This document shows, piece after piece, positions 1 to 6,792 of a stretch of DNA of 8,921 nt (position 1 is the stretch's first letter; the number at the start of each line of letters is the position of its first letter). The translations under genes and the position numbers were made by a program. The notes beneath the pieces are model-generated. The model worked only from the letters and a program-made list of their open reading frames with translations. It made no database searches and had not been told where the DNA came from. Source of the stretch: Deltaproteobacteria bacterium (GTDB lineage Bacteria > Desulfobacterota > Syntrophia > Syntrophales > UBA5619). The stretch covers positions 1 to 8,921 of the forward strand of contig JAPLJY010000138.1 in the NCBI GenBank assembly GCA_026388345.1, written 5' to 3'.

Positions 1-2
1 CC

Positions 3-188
3 ATCTCGGTTTATGTTCTCGTCGCCATCGTGAAGAAGACCTTGAATCTGGACCAAAGTCTCTACACAATTCTACAGATTCTGAGCCTGACTCTTTTCGA
101 AAAAGAACAAATTTATCAAGCACTTTCAAATGTCAGCTACACAAATCAGGAGGACCAACTCAGCAACCAATCGAATCTATTCGATTAA
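3..188 (+). CDS. IS4-type transposase, C-terminal fragment (runs off left edge)
   Basis: This frame is open from the left edge and ends at TAA (186-188), giving about 61 residues. It contains ISVYVLVAIVKK, then LNLDQSLYTILQILSLTLFE, and finishes SNQSNLFD. From memory this matches the extreme C-terminus of IS4-group DDE transposases (those with an N-terminal DUF4372-type domain), which commonly read 'SLYTILQILSVTLFEK' and end in a short NQL(N/S)LFD tail. The DDE catalytic residues would lie outside the window, so completeness cannot be judged. A possible element end begins two bases after the stop. Family assignment rests on this short, recognisable tail only. Confidence 0.72.
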   Translation: MSVYVLVAIVKKTLNLDQSLYTILQILSLTLFEKEQIYQALSNVSYTNQEDQLSNQSNLFD

Positions 189-204
189 CCTTGGGACAGC
201 AGTG
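189..204. repeat. candidate right terminal repeat of the IS element
   Basis: The bases CCTTGGGACAGCAGTG directly follow the transposase stop. On the other strand they read CACTGCTGTCCC..., the kind of end I associate with this transposase group, where the terminal repeat sits right after the stop codon. The partner repeat lies outside the window, so this is position-based inference. Three tandem GATAT units follow at 206-220 and could be flanking target sequence. Confidence 0.3.
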
Positions 205-218
205 TGATATGATATGAT
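191..218 (+). promoter_or_regulatory. possible sigma-70 type promoter for the restriction-modification gene
   Basis: TTGGGA (191-196) and TATGAT (213-218) are separated by 16 bases, and the -10 candidate ends 30 bases before the ATG at 249. TATGAT also occurs at 208-213 because of the GATAT tandem repeat. The -35 candidate lies inside the supposed IS end, so this would be a hybrid promoter created by insertion. There is no direct evidence of transcription. Confidence 0.3.
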
Positions 219-248
219 ATCGAGGTAAATCGTGAGGCGTATGAGAAC

Positions 249-3200
249 ATGACAATCCGCGAAGCCCTTGGGACATTTGCCGAGGCCGTCATGATCAAGA
301 CGTCGCAACTGACGCCCGGCGAGCCGGAAGACCAGTTGCGCGGCGCCTTCGAAAACTTCATGGCCGACGCCGCCCGCATCCTGGGCTGGAACGTAGTCTG
401 CACGGGTGAGACGCCCCTGCCCGACCGCCTCGGTCGGCCCGACTATGCCGTCCATTTCAACCGACTGCTCGCCGGCTACGTCGAACTCAAGGCCCCCGGC
501 GTCGGCGCGAACACCAGGCGCTTCACCGGCCACAACCGTGACCAGTGGAAACGCTTCCAGGCCATTCCCAATCTGATCTACTGTGACGGCAACGAGTGGG
601 CGCTCTATCGCAGAGGTGAGCTCGTGGACGGGATTGCCCGTCTTTCGGGCGATATCGTAACCGAAGGCAAGCGGGCCGTCGTTCCCGCCGACGCCGATGC
701 CGTCGAACGCCTGTTGCGGGATTTCTTCTGCTGGCAGCCCATCATCCCCACAGACCGCAAAGGCAAGATCGACCTGAAGGGCTTTGCCGACCTGATCGCG
801 CCGCTCTGCCGGATGTTGCGCAACGACGTGACCGATGCCCTCAAGAACCCCCAATCGCCCCTTGTCCAACTCGCCCGGGACTGGCGGCAACTGCTCTTCC
901 CCGACGCTCCGGACGAGCAATTCGCCGACGCCTATGCCCAGACCGTTGCCTTTGCCCTCCTTCTGGGCCGCAGCGAAGGGGCCGACCCGCTCACCCTCGA
1001 CACCGCCGAGCACGCCCTCGCCGCGCAGCACAACCTCCTCTCCCGCGCGCTCCAGGTGCTGACCGATCCCGGCGCGCGGGCCGAAATGGTCGCCTCGCTC
1101 GACCTGCTCTTGCGCGTCATCGCCGTCGTGCCTCCCGCCACGCTCGCCGGTCCTGAAGATCCCTGGCTTTACTTCTACGAAGACTTCCTCGCCGCCTACG
1201 ACCCCAAAATGCGCAAGGACGCCGGTGTCTATTATACCCCCGTCGAGGTCGTCCGCGCCCAGGTCCGCCTGATCGACGACCTGCTCGTAAACCGTCTCGG
1301 AAAACCCCTGGGATTCGCCGATCCCGGCGTCGTCACGCTCGACCCCACCGCCGGCACAGGGACCTATCTGCTCGGCGTCATCGACCACGCACTCGGCAAG
1401 GTCGAGGCAGAACAGGGGGCCGGGGCCGTGCCGGGTCATGCCACGGCGCTGGCCGCCAACCTCTACGGCTTCGAACTGATGGTCGGCCCCTACGCCGTGA
1501 CCGAACTGCGGACGAGCCGCGCCCTGCGCGATCGCGGCGCTGTGCTGCCCAAAGACGGCACGCACGTTTACCTGACCGACACGCTCGAAAGCCCCCACGC
1601 CGAGTCGCCCGACCTGCCGCTCTTCCTCCGGCCCATCGCCGAACAGCACGCCAATGCGCTCAAAGTCAAGAGCAAGGTCCCCGTCATTGTCTGCCTGGGC
1701 AACCCGCCCTACGACCGCCACGAGGCCGCAAGCGAAGGCAATCAGGCGCGTACGGGCGGCTGGGTCCGCTGGGGCGACGACGGCAAGGGTATTGGCGCGA
1801 TCTTTCGCGACTTCATGGACCCGGCCGTCGCCGCCGGGCACGGCGTCCACGTCAAGAACCTCTACAATCTCTACGTCTATTTCTGGCGCTGGGCGCTATG
1901 GAAGGTCTTCGAGCATGAGACCGCGCGCGGACCGGGCGTCGTCAGCTTCATCAGCGCATCGAGCTACCTCGACGGCAACGCCTTTTGCGGGATGCGCGAA
2001 CACATGCGCCGCCTGTGCGACGAGATCTGGATCTTAGACCTTGGCGGGGAAGGGCGCGGCACGCGCAAGAGCGACAACGTCTTCGCCATCCAGACGCCCG
2101 TCGCCATCGCCGTCGCCGTCCGCACGGGAAAGGTGAAGAAGAACAAACCTGCCAGGGTCCATTATGCCTGCATCGAGGGCGGGCGCGAGGCCAAGCTCGC
2201 CGCGCTCGACGCCATCGCAAATTTCGCTTCCGTAAAGTGGCAGGACTGCCCTGCCGACTGGCAGGCCCCCTTCCGCCCGGCGGGCAAGGGCGATTACTTC
2301 GACTGGCCGCTACTGACCGATCTTATGCCCTGGCAGCATTCGGGTGTTCAACTCAAACGCACGTGGCCGATCTGTCATGATCCGGACACGTTGCAGAAGC
2401 GTTGGAGCGCCTTGCTGGCCGCCGAGAACCAGGCCGCGGCCTTCAAGGAGACCCGCGACCGGAAGATAAACTCCAAGTGCTCGCCGCTGTTTGAAACGGA
2501 TGAAGCCGGAAAGCCCATCAGCCAGTTACCGCGCAACGCTCCGGCTCTCCGCATCAAACGCTATGCTTACCGTTCGTTTGACCGGCAATGGATGTTCGCA
2601 GATAGCCGTTTGGGCGACTACCTTCGCCCCGACCTCTGGCGCGCACATGGCGAGCGGCAGGTGTATCTGACAAGTTTGTTCTCTCAGGCACTTGGGAATG
2701 GACCCGCCCTGACTTCGTGCGCGATCACACCCGACCTTGACCATTTCCGGGGTTCCTATGGCGCAAAGGCAGCAATTCCCCTCTACCGCAACGCCGGTGC
2801 GACGGAGGCCAACATCCCCCCGGGTCTGCTTGACCTGCTCGGCGCGGCTTACAGGTGCAGGGTGACGCCCGAGGATTTCCTGGCCTACGTCTATGGCGTA
2901 TTGGCGCAGCCGGCCTTTACCGCGCGCCATGCGAAGGAACTGGAGACGCGCGAGCTGCGTTTACCGCTGACGAAGGACGTTGCGCTGTTCGCCAAGGTCC
3001 GCGACATCGGCGCGCGGCTGCTGTGGCTCCACACCTACGGCGAGCGCTTTGTCCCCAAAGACAGGCAGCGCGGCCAGGTTCCGCCCGGAACGGCCAAGTG
3101 CATCAAGGCCGTCCCCGGCGAACCGGACGGCTACCCCGAGTCGTTCGACTACAACGACGCGACGCGGAAGCTCCGCGTCGGCGAGGGCGAGTTTCACCCT

Positions 3201-3530
3201 GTCTCACCCGAAGTCTTCAAGTTCGAGGTCTCCGGCCTCAAGGTCGTGCAGTCGTGGCTCAGGTACCGCATGAGGAAGGGCGCGGGCAAGAAGTCCTCGC
3301 CGCTCGACGACATCCGCCCCGAACGCTGGACCAGCCGATTCACGACCGAGCTGCTCGAATTGCTCTGGGTGCTGGAGGCAACCGTCGCGGGCTATTCGGA
3401 ACAGGAGAAGCTGTTAGAGGCCGTCATCGACGGCCCCTGCTTCCGGGCCGACGAATTTCCACCTGTTTCCGACGCAATGCGAAAGCCCCCCGCTGCCGGT
3501 TTGTCAAACGGTCATCTATTTGAGGATTGA
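249..3530 (+). CDS. Single-chain restriction-modification enzyme (type ISP C-terminal family, nuclease + N6-adenine methyltransferase)
   Basis: This 1093-residue protein should methylate adenine in a specific DNA site using S-adenosylmethionine and cut unmethylated DNA. The N-terminus carries a PD-(D/E)xK-type nuclease signature: RPD65Y, then E79-L-K81. A helical spacer covers about 150-310. The methyltransferase follows, with DPKMRKDAGVYYTP (318-331, motif X region), DPTAGTGTYLLG (365-376, SAM-binding motif I), GFELM (407-411) and NPPY (485-488, catalytic motif IV). The remainder, about 640-1093, fits the type ISP C-terminal specificity region. Classical type ISP enzymes have a helicase between nuclease and methylase; none fits here, so the architecture is closer to a type IIG enzyme. 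ATG 249 is the first start after an in-frame stop at 210-212; its SD (GAGG, 234-237) is weak, and Met15 is an alternative. The gene is far richer in G+C than the kinase region, suggesting transfer. No separate S or R gene is present. Confidence 0.85.
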   Translation: MTIREALGTFAEAVMIKTSQLTPGEPEDQLRGAFENFMADAARILGWNVVCTGETPLPDRLGRPDYAVHFNRLLAGYVELKAPGVGANTRRFTGHNRDQWKRFQAIPNLIYCDGNEWALYRRGELVDGIARLSGDIVTEGKRAVVPADADAVERLLRDFFCWQPIIPTDRKGKIDLKGFADLIAPLCRMLRNDVTDALKNPQSPLVQLARDWRQLLFPDAPDEQFADAYAQTVAFALLLGRSEGADPLTLDTAEHALAAQHNLLSRALQVLTDPGARAEMVASLDLLLRVIAVVPPATLAGPEDPWLYFYEDFLAAYDPKMRKDAGVYYTPVEVVRAQVRLIDDLLVNRLGKPLGFADPGVVTLDPTAGTGTYLLGVIDHALGKVEAEQGAGAVPGHATALAANLYGFELMVGPYAVTELRTSRALRDRGAVLPKDGTHVYLTDTLESPHAESPDLPLFLRPIAEQHANALKVKSKVPVIVCLGNPPYDRHEAASEGNQARTGGWVRWGDDGKGIGAIFRDFMDPAVAAGHGVHVKNLYNLYVYFWRWALWKVFEHETARGPGVVSFISASSYLDGNAFCGMREHMRRLCDEIWILDLGGEGRGTRKSDNVFAIQTPVAIAVAVRTGKVKKNKPARVHYACIEGGREAKLAALDAIANFASVKWQDCPADWQAPFRPAGKGDYFDWPLLTDLMPWQHSGVQLKRTWPICHDPDTLQKRWSALLAAENQAAAFKETRDRKINSKCSPLFETDEAGKPISQLPRNAPALRIKRYAYRSFDRQWMFADSRLGDYLRPDLWRAHGERQVYLTSLFSQALGNGPALTSCAITPDLDHFRGSYGAKAAIPLYRNAGATEANIPPGLLDLLGAAYRCRVTPEDFLAYVYGVLAQPAFTARHAKELETRELRLPLTKDVALFAKVRDIGARLLWLHTYGERFVPKDRQRGQVPPGTAKCIKAVPGEPDGYPESFDYNDATRKLRVGEGEFHPVSPEVFKFEVSGLKVVQSWLRYRMRKGAGKKSSPLDDIRPERWTSRFTTELLELLWVLEATVAGYSEQEKLLEAVIDGPCFRADEFPPVSDAMRKPPAAGLSNGHLFED

Positions 3531-3602
3531 CAGGCGTCGAAGAATGGAACCGCGAACGGGGTTGTCTGAAAAACCATTTTCACGACAAGGAGGAGAGAAG
3601 CG

Positions 3603-4571
3603 ATGGCGACAACTGCGAATGGAACGGTGACGGGTCAGGGGCAGGCGGCGGATGAGTTCCGCAATCTTTCACTGGATCTGATCGTCGTGGAGGGGCAGGT
3701 CCGGACGGGCATCGACACGGAAGACGAATCCTTCCAGGGGTTTATGGCTTCCATCGCCGAGAAAGGGGTTATCGAACCCGTCATCGTGACGCCGCGGGGG
3801 GAGAAGTTTCTGCTTCTGGCCGGGGAGCGGCGGTTTCTGGCCTGCCGGAAGCTCGGTCTGGAGACGATCCCCGCCCGCATCCTGCCGAATGTCCAGTCCG
3901 GGGAGGAGATCCTGGCGATCCAGTTGATCGAGAACCTCCAGCGGCAGGATATCGATCCCATTGACAAGGCAAACGGGATCGTGGCTTTTTTCAAAGCGAG
4001 ACATGGCGACGGCATGGACCTCGATCAGATGTCGACGGTTTTGATGCAGTACAAACTCGATCCGGCGCGGGTCGAAAACGAGTATGGACCAACTGTTGGT
4101 CCAATCGTCAAACTGGCAGGCGTATCCATAAGCTCGATGCAAAATCTTCTGTCATTGCTGAGGCTTCCACCCGAAATCCGGGATTCCGTCAAAAAGGGGG
4201 AAATCGGCGTTTCTCAGGGATATCTCTTTGCGGCCAACCTCGAAAATCCCGGCCTGATGACCGTCTTCGAAGGCGTTCTTGCGAACCCGGTTACCAACAA
4301 AAGGCTTACGGAACTCCTCAAAAAGGCGGCGGAGGGTGGAGAGGCGCAGGCGGAAGAGGCCCCGGCCCCCTTCAATTCTCTCTACGGCACGATCCGGACG
4401 GCGGTAAACAGCCTGGAGAGCGGGAAGGTCCGCTATGACGTCATCGAGCTGGAGAACCTGCTCCTCCAGTTGAAGTCGCTGATTTATACCGTCGAAAAGG
4501 CCAAGGCGGGAGGCGGGACGGCGGCGGAACCGACCCCGCCTGCAGCGGGAAAGAAGCCCGTCCTGGCGTAG
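3603..4571 (+). CDS. ParB/RepB/Spo0J-family DNA-binding protein
   Basis: The protein has 322 residues. A ParB N-terminal (ParB/Srx fold) domain covers about 22-120. It includes PVIVTPRGEKFLLLAGERRFLA, with the diagnostic GERRFLA arginine patch at 74-80 that binds CTP in this family, and the box ENLQRQDIDPIDKA (110-123). An HTH-type region follows at about 165-210 (KLAGVSISSMQNLLSLLRLP). A helical, Ala/Glu-rich linker leads to a probable C-terminal dimerisation helix (about 278-300) and an Ala/Pro/Lys tail. The start has a strong SD, AAGGAGGAG (3587-3595), seven bases upstream. It lies 72 bp after the restriction-modification gene with no clear terminator between, so they may be cotranscribed. 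No ParA partner is visible, so it may be a solitary regulator or a partition remnant of a mobile element. The stretch between box III and the HTH (about 135-168) is longer than in chromosomal ParB and contains a palindrome. Confidence 0.85.
   Translation: MATTANGTVTGQGQAADEFRNLSLDLIVVEGQVRTGIDTEDESFQGFMASIAEKGVIEPVIVTPRGEKFLLLAGERRFLACRKLGLETIPARILPNVQSGEEILAIQLIENLQRQDIDPIDKANGIVAFFKARHGDGMDLDQMSTVLMQYKLDPARVENEYGPTVGPIVKLAGVSISSMQNLLSLLRLPPEIRDSVKKGEIGVSQGYLFAANLENPGLMTVFEGVLANPVTNKRLTELLKKAAEGGEAQAEEAPAPFNSLYGTIRTAVNSLESGKVRYDVIELENLLLQLKSLIYTVEKAKAGGGTAAEPTPPAAGKKPVLA
4085..4103. repeat. perfect 19-bp interrupted palindrome inside the parB-like gene
   Basis: TGGACCAAC-T-GTTGGTCCA has two perfect 9-bp arms around a single central base. 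It lies in the coding sequence for YGPTVGP (about residues 161-167), just before the HTH region. It does not resemble the chromosomal parS consensus. It could be a binding site for the protein itself (a parS-like or autoregulatory operator) or simply a coding coincidence. Confidence 0.55.
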
Positions 4572-4640
4572 GACGCGCCCGCTGAACGACGGTCTTTCTT
4601 TCAGCCGCCGCGCTGCGGTAGTGGCTCCCGGGAGTTTACT
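4572..4640 (+). other. gap between parB-like gene and kinase: weak hairpin and a palindrome over the SD
   Basis: A hairpin can form at 4603-4626: inner arms CCGC/GCGG around GCT, and outer arms AGCC/GGCT with unpaired bases between. No U-run follows, so it is at best a weak terminator. CTCCCGGGAG (4625-4634) is a perfect 10-bp palindrome. Its right arm contains GGGAG, the likely SD for the ATG at 4641, so it could mask the ribosome site. Base composition changes sharply across this gap. Confidence 0.3.
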
Positions 4641-5756
4641 ATGAAAAAGATCATAAATTATCTACCCTTTTTCGCCTTACTTCTCCTGCCTTTATTGTTT
4701 TATCCTGTTGTTGATACATCAGGTTGGCAAAGTAGCAGCGATGTACACGCGTCCCTTGAATTTGCCTCATCACTGCTCGCCATAACGGCAGGGATGATGA
4801 TTTTGCTTCATTTTTTTACAACAGGCCGCTGGTTCTTTTTAATTATTTCAATCGGATTCGTTCTAATAGGCGCCGAAGAGTTTGTTCACGCTATATTCTC
4901 TTTTAATAGAATTTTGCCTGAAACACCCCCGACTTTTAGATTGGCCATTTCCACAACCTGGTTAACCGGACATTTTATCCTGGTAGCATCGTTCCTCGTC
5001 GCTCTCATTTTTGGAAAAAAAGAAATCGTTCCGGCGAAAAGGGTACTAAATGCTGTTGTCTATAATATTATCGGTCTCATTTTTGCCGCCACCGTTGCAC
5101 TTCTGATTTTTAATTCTCCATTTCTTCCAGATTTTGTTCAACTTGGTTCGATTACAAAAAAACTTATAGAACTTTCTCTCGCACTTTTATTCTTTATCGT
5201 TTTTTTATTTTACTCCAATATCTACGTAAAACAACAATCCCATAGTCCGCTTTTGGGGAGTATCGTCGCTTTCATTATCTTTCGGGTTTTGGTTCATATC
5301 TTTGTTTTTAATGCTCATGCCTTCTACGATGCACATTTTGATACAGCTCATCTAATCGTATTTCTAAGCTACTTTTTCCCGATCTTTGGTGTCTGGGGCG
5401 AAACCATTAAATTACACGAGTCCGCTCAAGTGCGAGTAATTGAACTTGGGAAAGAAATCACCGAGCGCAAGCAGGCGGAGGAGGAAAAACGCCGCATAGA
5501 AGAACGTTCCCGCAAAATAGTGGAAGATATTTTTCGGTTCATTCCGGAAGGCGTGCTGGTTTTCTCCCGTAAAATGGAACTTCTCCGCCAGAACCAGGCA
5601 TTCCGGGAGCTGGTACGCGGATACGCCAAGCGTTTAGGTTTCGCTGAAGATGAACTGGGAAACCTCATCGTTGACAAAATCAAGGCCGCGGTGGGGGACA
5701 AAAATATAAAAGAGATAAGAATTTCGAGGAAGCATGAAACCGGTGAACAAACCTGA
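4641..5756 (+). CDS. N-terminal fragment of sensor kinase: multi-pass membrane domain plus half a PAS domain
   Basis: This 371-residue product begins with a basic start and hydrophobic helix (about 7-24), followed by about six or seven more hydrophobic segments (about 42-60, 64-86, 105-123, 138-157, 174-193, 204-224, 236-252). HASLE (36-40) and GAEEFVHAIF (78-87), with repeated His/Glu at helix ends, recall MASE3-type sensory membrane domains; the exact family is uncertain. A charged coiled coil (about 265-297) includes ITERKQAEEEKRR. A PAS domain then begins (IFRFIPEGVLVFSRKMELL, 297-315; FRELVRGYAKRLGF) but stops after RISRKHETGEQT at TGA 5754-5756, where the inserted gene has taken over. 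It lacks histidine and ATPase domains, so alone it cannot signal as a kinase. The SD is probably GGGAG (4630-4634). The membrane part is strongly AT-rich, while the coiled coil is GC-richer. Confidence 0.8.
   Translation: MKKIINYLPFFALLLLPLLFYPVVDTSGWQSSSDVHASLEFASSLLAITAGMMILLHFFTTGRWFFLIISIGFVLIGAEEFVHAIFSFNRILPETPPTFRLAISTTWLTGHFILVASFLVALIFGKKEIVPAKRVLNAVVYNIIGLIFAATVALLIFNSPFLPDFVQLGSITKKLIELSLALLFFIVFLFYSNIYVKQQSHSPLLGSIVAFIIFRVLVHIFVFNAHAFYDAHFDTAHLIVFLSYFFPIFGVWGETIKLHESAQVRVIELGKEITERKQAEEEKRRIEERSRKIVEDIFRFIPEGVLVFSRKMELLRQNQAFRELVRGYAKRLGFAEDELGNLIVDKIKAAVGDKNIKEIRISRKHETGEQT
5733..5746. repeat. left direct repeat flanking the inserted gene
   Basis: CATGAAACCGGTGA. It matches 6778-6792 except that the right copy has one more A in the A-run. 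It codes for HETG and the first bases of the next codon in the PAS frame and contains the ATG (5734) of the inserted gene in another frame. The core ACCGGT is itself a palindrome. It is a likely target-site duplication or homing site. Confidence 0.65.
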
Positions 5757-6792
5757 AGAAAAAATCGGCAAAATAATATTTTCCAGAGTTCTCTCCATGC
5801 CGATGGCGAAATATCGGGAGTATATTGCCTCCGTATGCGGTACTCCGGTTGATCCCCGGAGAGATGATGGCGGTCAAACCGGGGAGACGGTTTTCGCCCG
5901 CGTGAAAATTTCCGGCCGCAATCCGGCGACCGAAATTGCCGATAATTGTTTTATGGAAATATTCCCGGTTCCGGCTGCCGACCCGCGGATAATATGTTCC
6001 ATGCGCTGGATAAATACCCGCAACCGGTTCTCGCGGCATATTCTGCGGAACTTGTTACGGTATCAAAAGCAGTATTGGCTGACCGAGCGGGAGACGAATT
6101 TAAGGCCGTTAAGCTTGAAACGGTTCCTTGCAGAGTACCCCTTGCAATATCTCGATGTTTCGCGGTTGTCAAGGCTGCTTGCCGTGCTCCGGGTGGAAAC
6201 GCCAAAAGGTGGAAACATAGGCTTGCGCAGTCTATTTGTTTCCAACCTGAGATTTTACTCGTTTGTTATCAAGGAAATAATCAATCAATCCAAGAATTCC
6301 CTGAACGACCGCCGGATACAGGAACGCTTACGGCAAAAGGGAATTGCTGTTTCTGTCAGAACGGTATGCCATGCCCGCGGCCTGCTGCATATCCCCAACT
6401 ATGCCGAGCGAAACAAAAGCGGATATGAAGGCACGGCTCAATTCAGCGGTTATTTTCCATTAAACAGAGAAAATATCGCCAGGATTCCCGAAATTCCGGG
6501 CATCTATGAAATAAGCGCTGCGGCAAGCGTGAATTACCAGAAGGGCAAGAGTATGACGGCATATCTGGGAGCTACCAAATGTTTGCGCAGGCGTCTGATG
6601 CATTACACAAACGGGCAAATAAAAAATACTGCGTTGCTTCCGATCATAAGAGAATCCGGCGTTAATGTCAGGTATTTCCCGACGGATAATTACCGGGATT
6701 GCGAAAAACGACTGTTGCTGAATTTCAAAGCCTGTTTTGGAGAATTACCGGTGGCGAACGTGCTGGGAGGTGGGACCCATGAAAACCGGTGA
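5734..6792 (+). CDS. Sigma-54 DNA-binding-domain / GIY-YIG nuclease fusion (putative homing-type endonuclease)
   Basis: This 352-residue protein has an unassigned N-terminus (1-75). Residues about 88-225 resemble the C-terminal part of RpoN: MRWINTRNRFSRHILRNLL plus YQKQ aligns with the 'WLI..I..R..TL..V...IV..Q' segment, LRPLSLKRF (123-131) with 'LkPLtLrdvA', VETPKG (154-159) with the HTH 'TP+G', and SVRTVCHAR (207-215) with a degenerate RpoN box 'ARRTVAKYR'. The Gln-rich activator region I and most of the core-binding domain are absent, so it should not act as a sigma factor. Residues 250-345 form a GIY-YIG nuclease: PGIY (255-258), YLG (277-279), R285-287 with His290, E324 in CEKRLL, and PVAN (339-342), so catalysis is probably retained. 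GAGGA (5726-5730) may serve as SD with short spacing. It overlaps the upstream fragment by 23 nt and the downstream one by 14 nt. Domain calls are by eye; the fusion is not a family I know. Confidence 0.75.
   Translation: MKPVNKPEEKIGKIIFSRVLSMPMAKYREYIASVCGTPVDPRRDDGGQTGETVFARVKISGRNPATEIADNCFMEIFPVPAADPRIICSMRWINTRNRFSRHILRNLLRYQKQYWLTERETNLRPLSLKRFLAEYPLQYLDVSRLSRLLAVLRVETPKGGNIGLRSLFVSNLRFYSFVIKEIINQSKNSLNDRRIQERLRQKGIAVSVRTVCHARGLLHIPNYAERNKSGYEGTAQFSGYFPLNRENIARIPEIPGIYEISAAASVNYQKGKSMTAYLGATKCLRRRLMHYTNGQIKNTALLPIIRESGVNVRYFPTDNYRDCEKRLLLNFKACFGELPVANVLGGGTHENR
5739..6784 (+). mobile_element. 1046-bp inserted gene unit splitting a PAS domain
   Basis: The segment lies between two copies of ACCGGTGA (5739-5746 and 6785-6792). 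Removing one copy plus the insert rejoins the kinase in frame. Since 1046 is not a multiple of three, the insert necessarily shifts frame. It carries only the sigma-54-like/GIY-YIG gene. It has no transposase or terminal inverted repeats, and no room for a self-splicing intron core, because the ORF fills it from end to end. The boundaries are ambiguous within the repeat. I infer a homing-type insertion; mobility is not shown. Confidence 0.6.
6778..6792. repeat. right direct repeat flanking the inserted gene
   Basis: CATGAAAACCGGTGA, one A longer than the left copy at 5733-5746. It contains the stop TGA (6790-6792) of the inserted gene and the ATG (6779) of the downstream PAS fragment. With three rather than four A's before CC, the nuclease frame would run on into the PAS fragment. 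Confidence 0.65.

Noticed and set aside
241..252. Mini-ORF ATGAGAACATGA overlapping the start of the restriction-modification gene as a leader
   Set aside because: It is only three codons with a poorly placed SD; such overlaps are common by chance.
177..1850. Long open frame on the minus strand (557 codons) opposite the restriction-modification gene
   Set aside because: It is a by-product of the very GC-rich codon usage of the real plus-strand gene. The sense frame carries recognisable nuclease and methylase motifs; the antisense product has none.
1654..3523. Several 60-220 codon frames on both strands within the restriction-modification gene
   Set aside because: They have Arg/Pro/Ala-rich, low-complexity translations with no motifs, as expected for out-of-frame reading of GC-rich DNA.
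3531..3602. Terminator between the restriction-modification and parB-like genes
   Set aside because: Only a short imperfect match (AACCGCG/CGGGGTT) without a T-run is present.
5946..6428. 160-codon plus-strand frame inside the sigma-54-like/GIY-YIG gene
   Set aside because: The 5734-6792 frame holds the RpoN and GIY-YIG motifs; this frame shows none and starts mid-gene without an SD.
5739..6784. Group I intron or intein carrying the nuclease
   Set aside because: The ORF fills the insert, leaving no room for an intron core. The insert is out of frame with the host, has its own start and stop, and shows no intein splice motifs.
5734..6792. Genuine sigma-54 factor (rpoN)
   Set aside because: Region I and most of the core-binding domain are missing, the RpoN box is degenerate, and a nuclease domain occupies the C-terminus.
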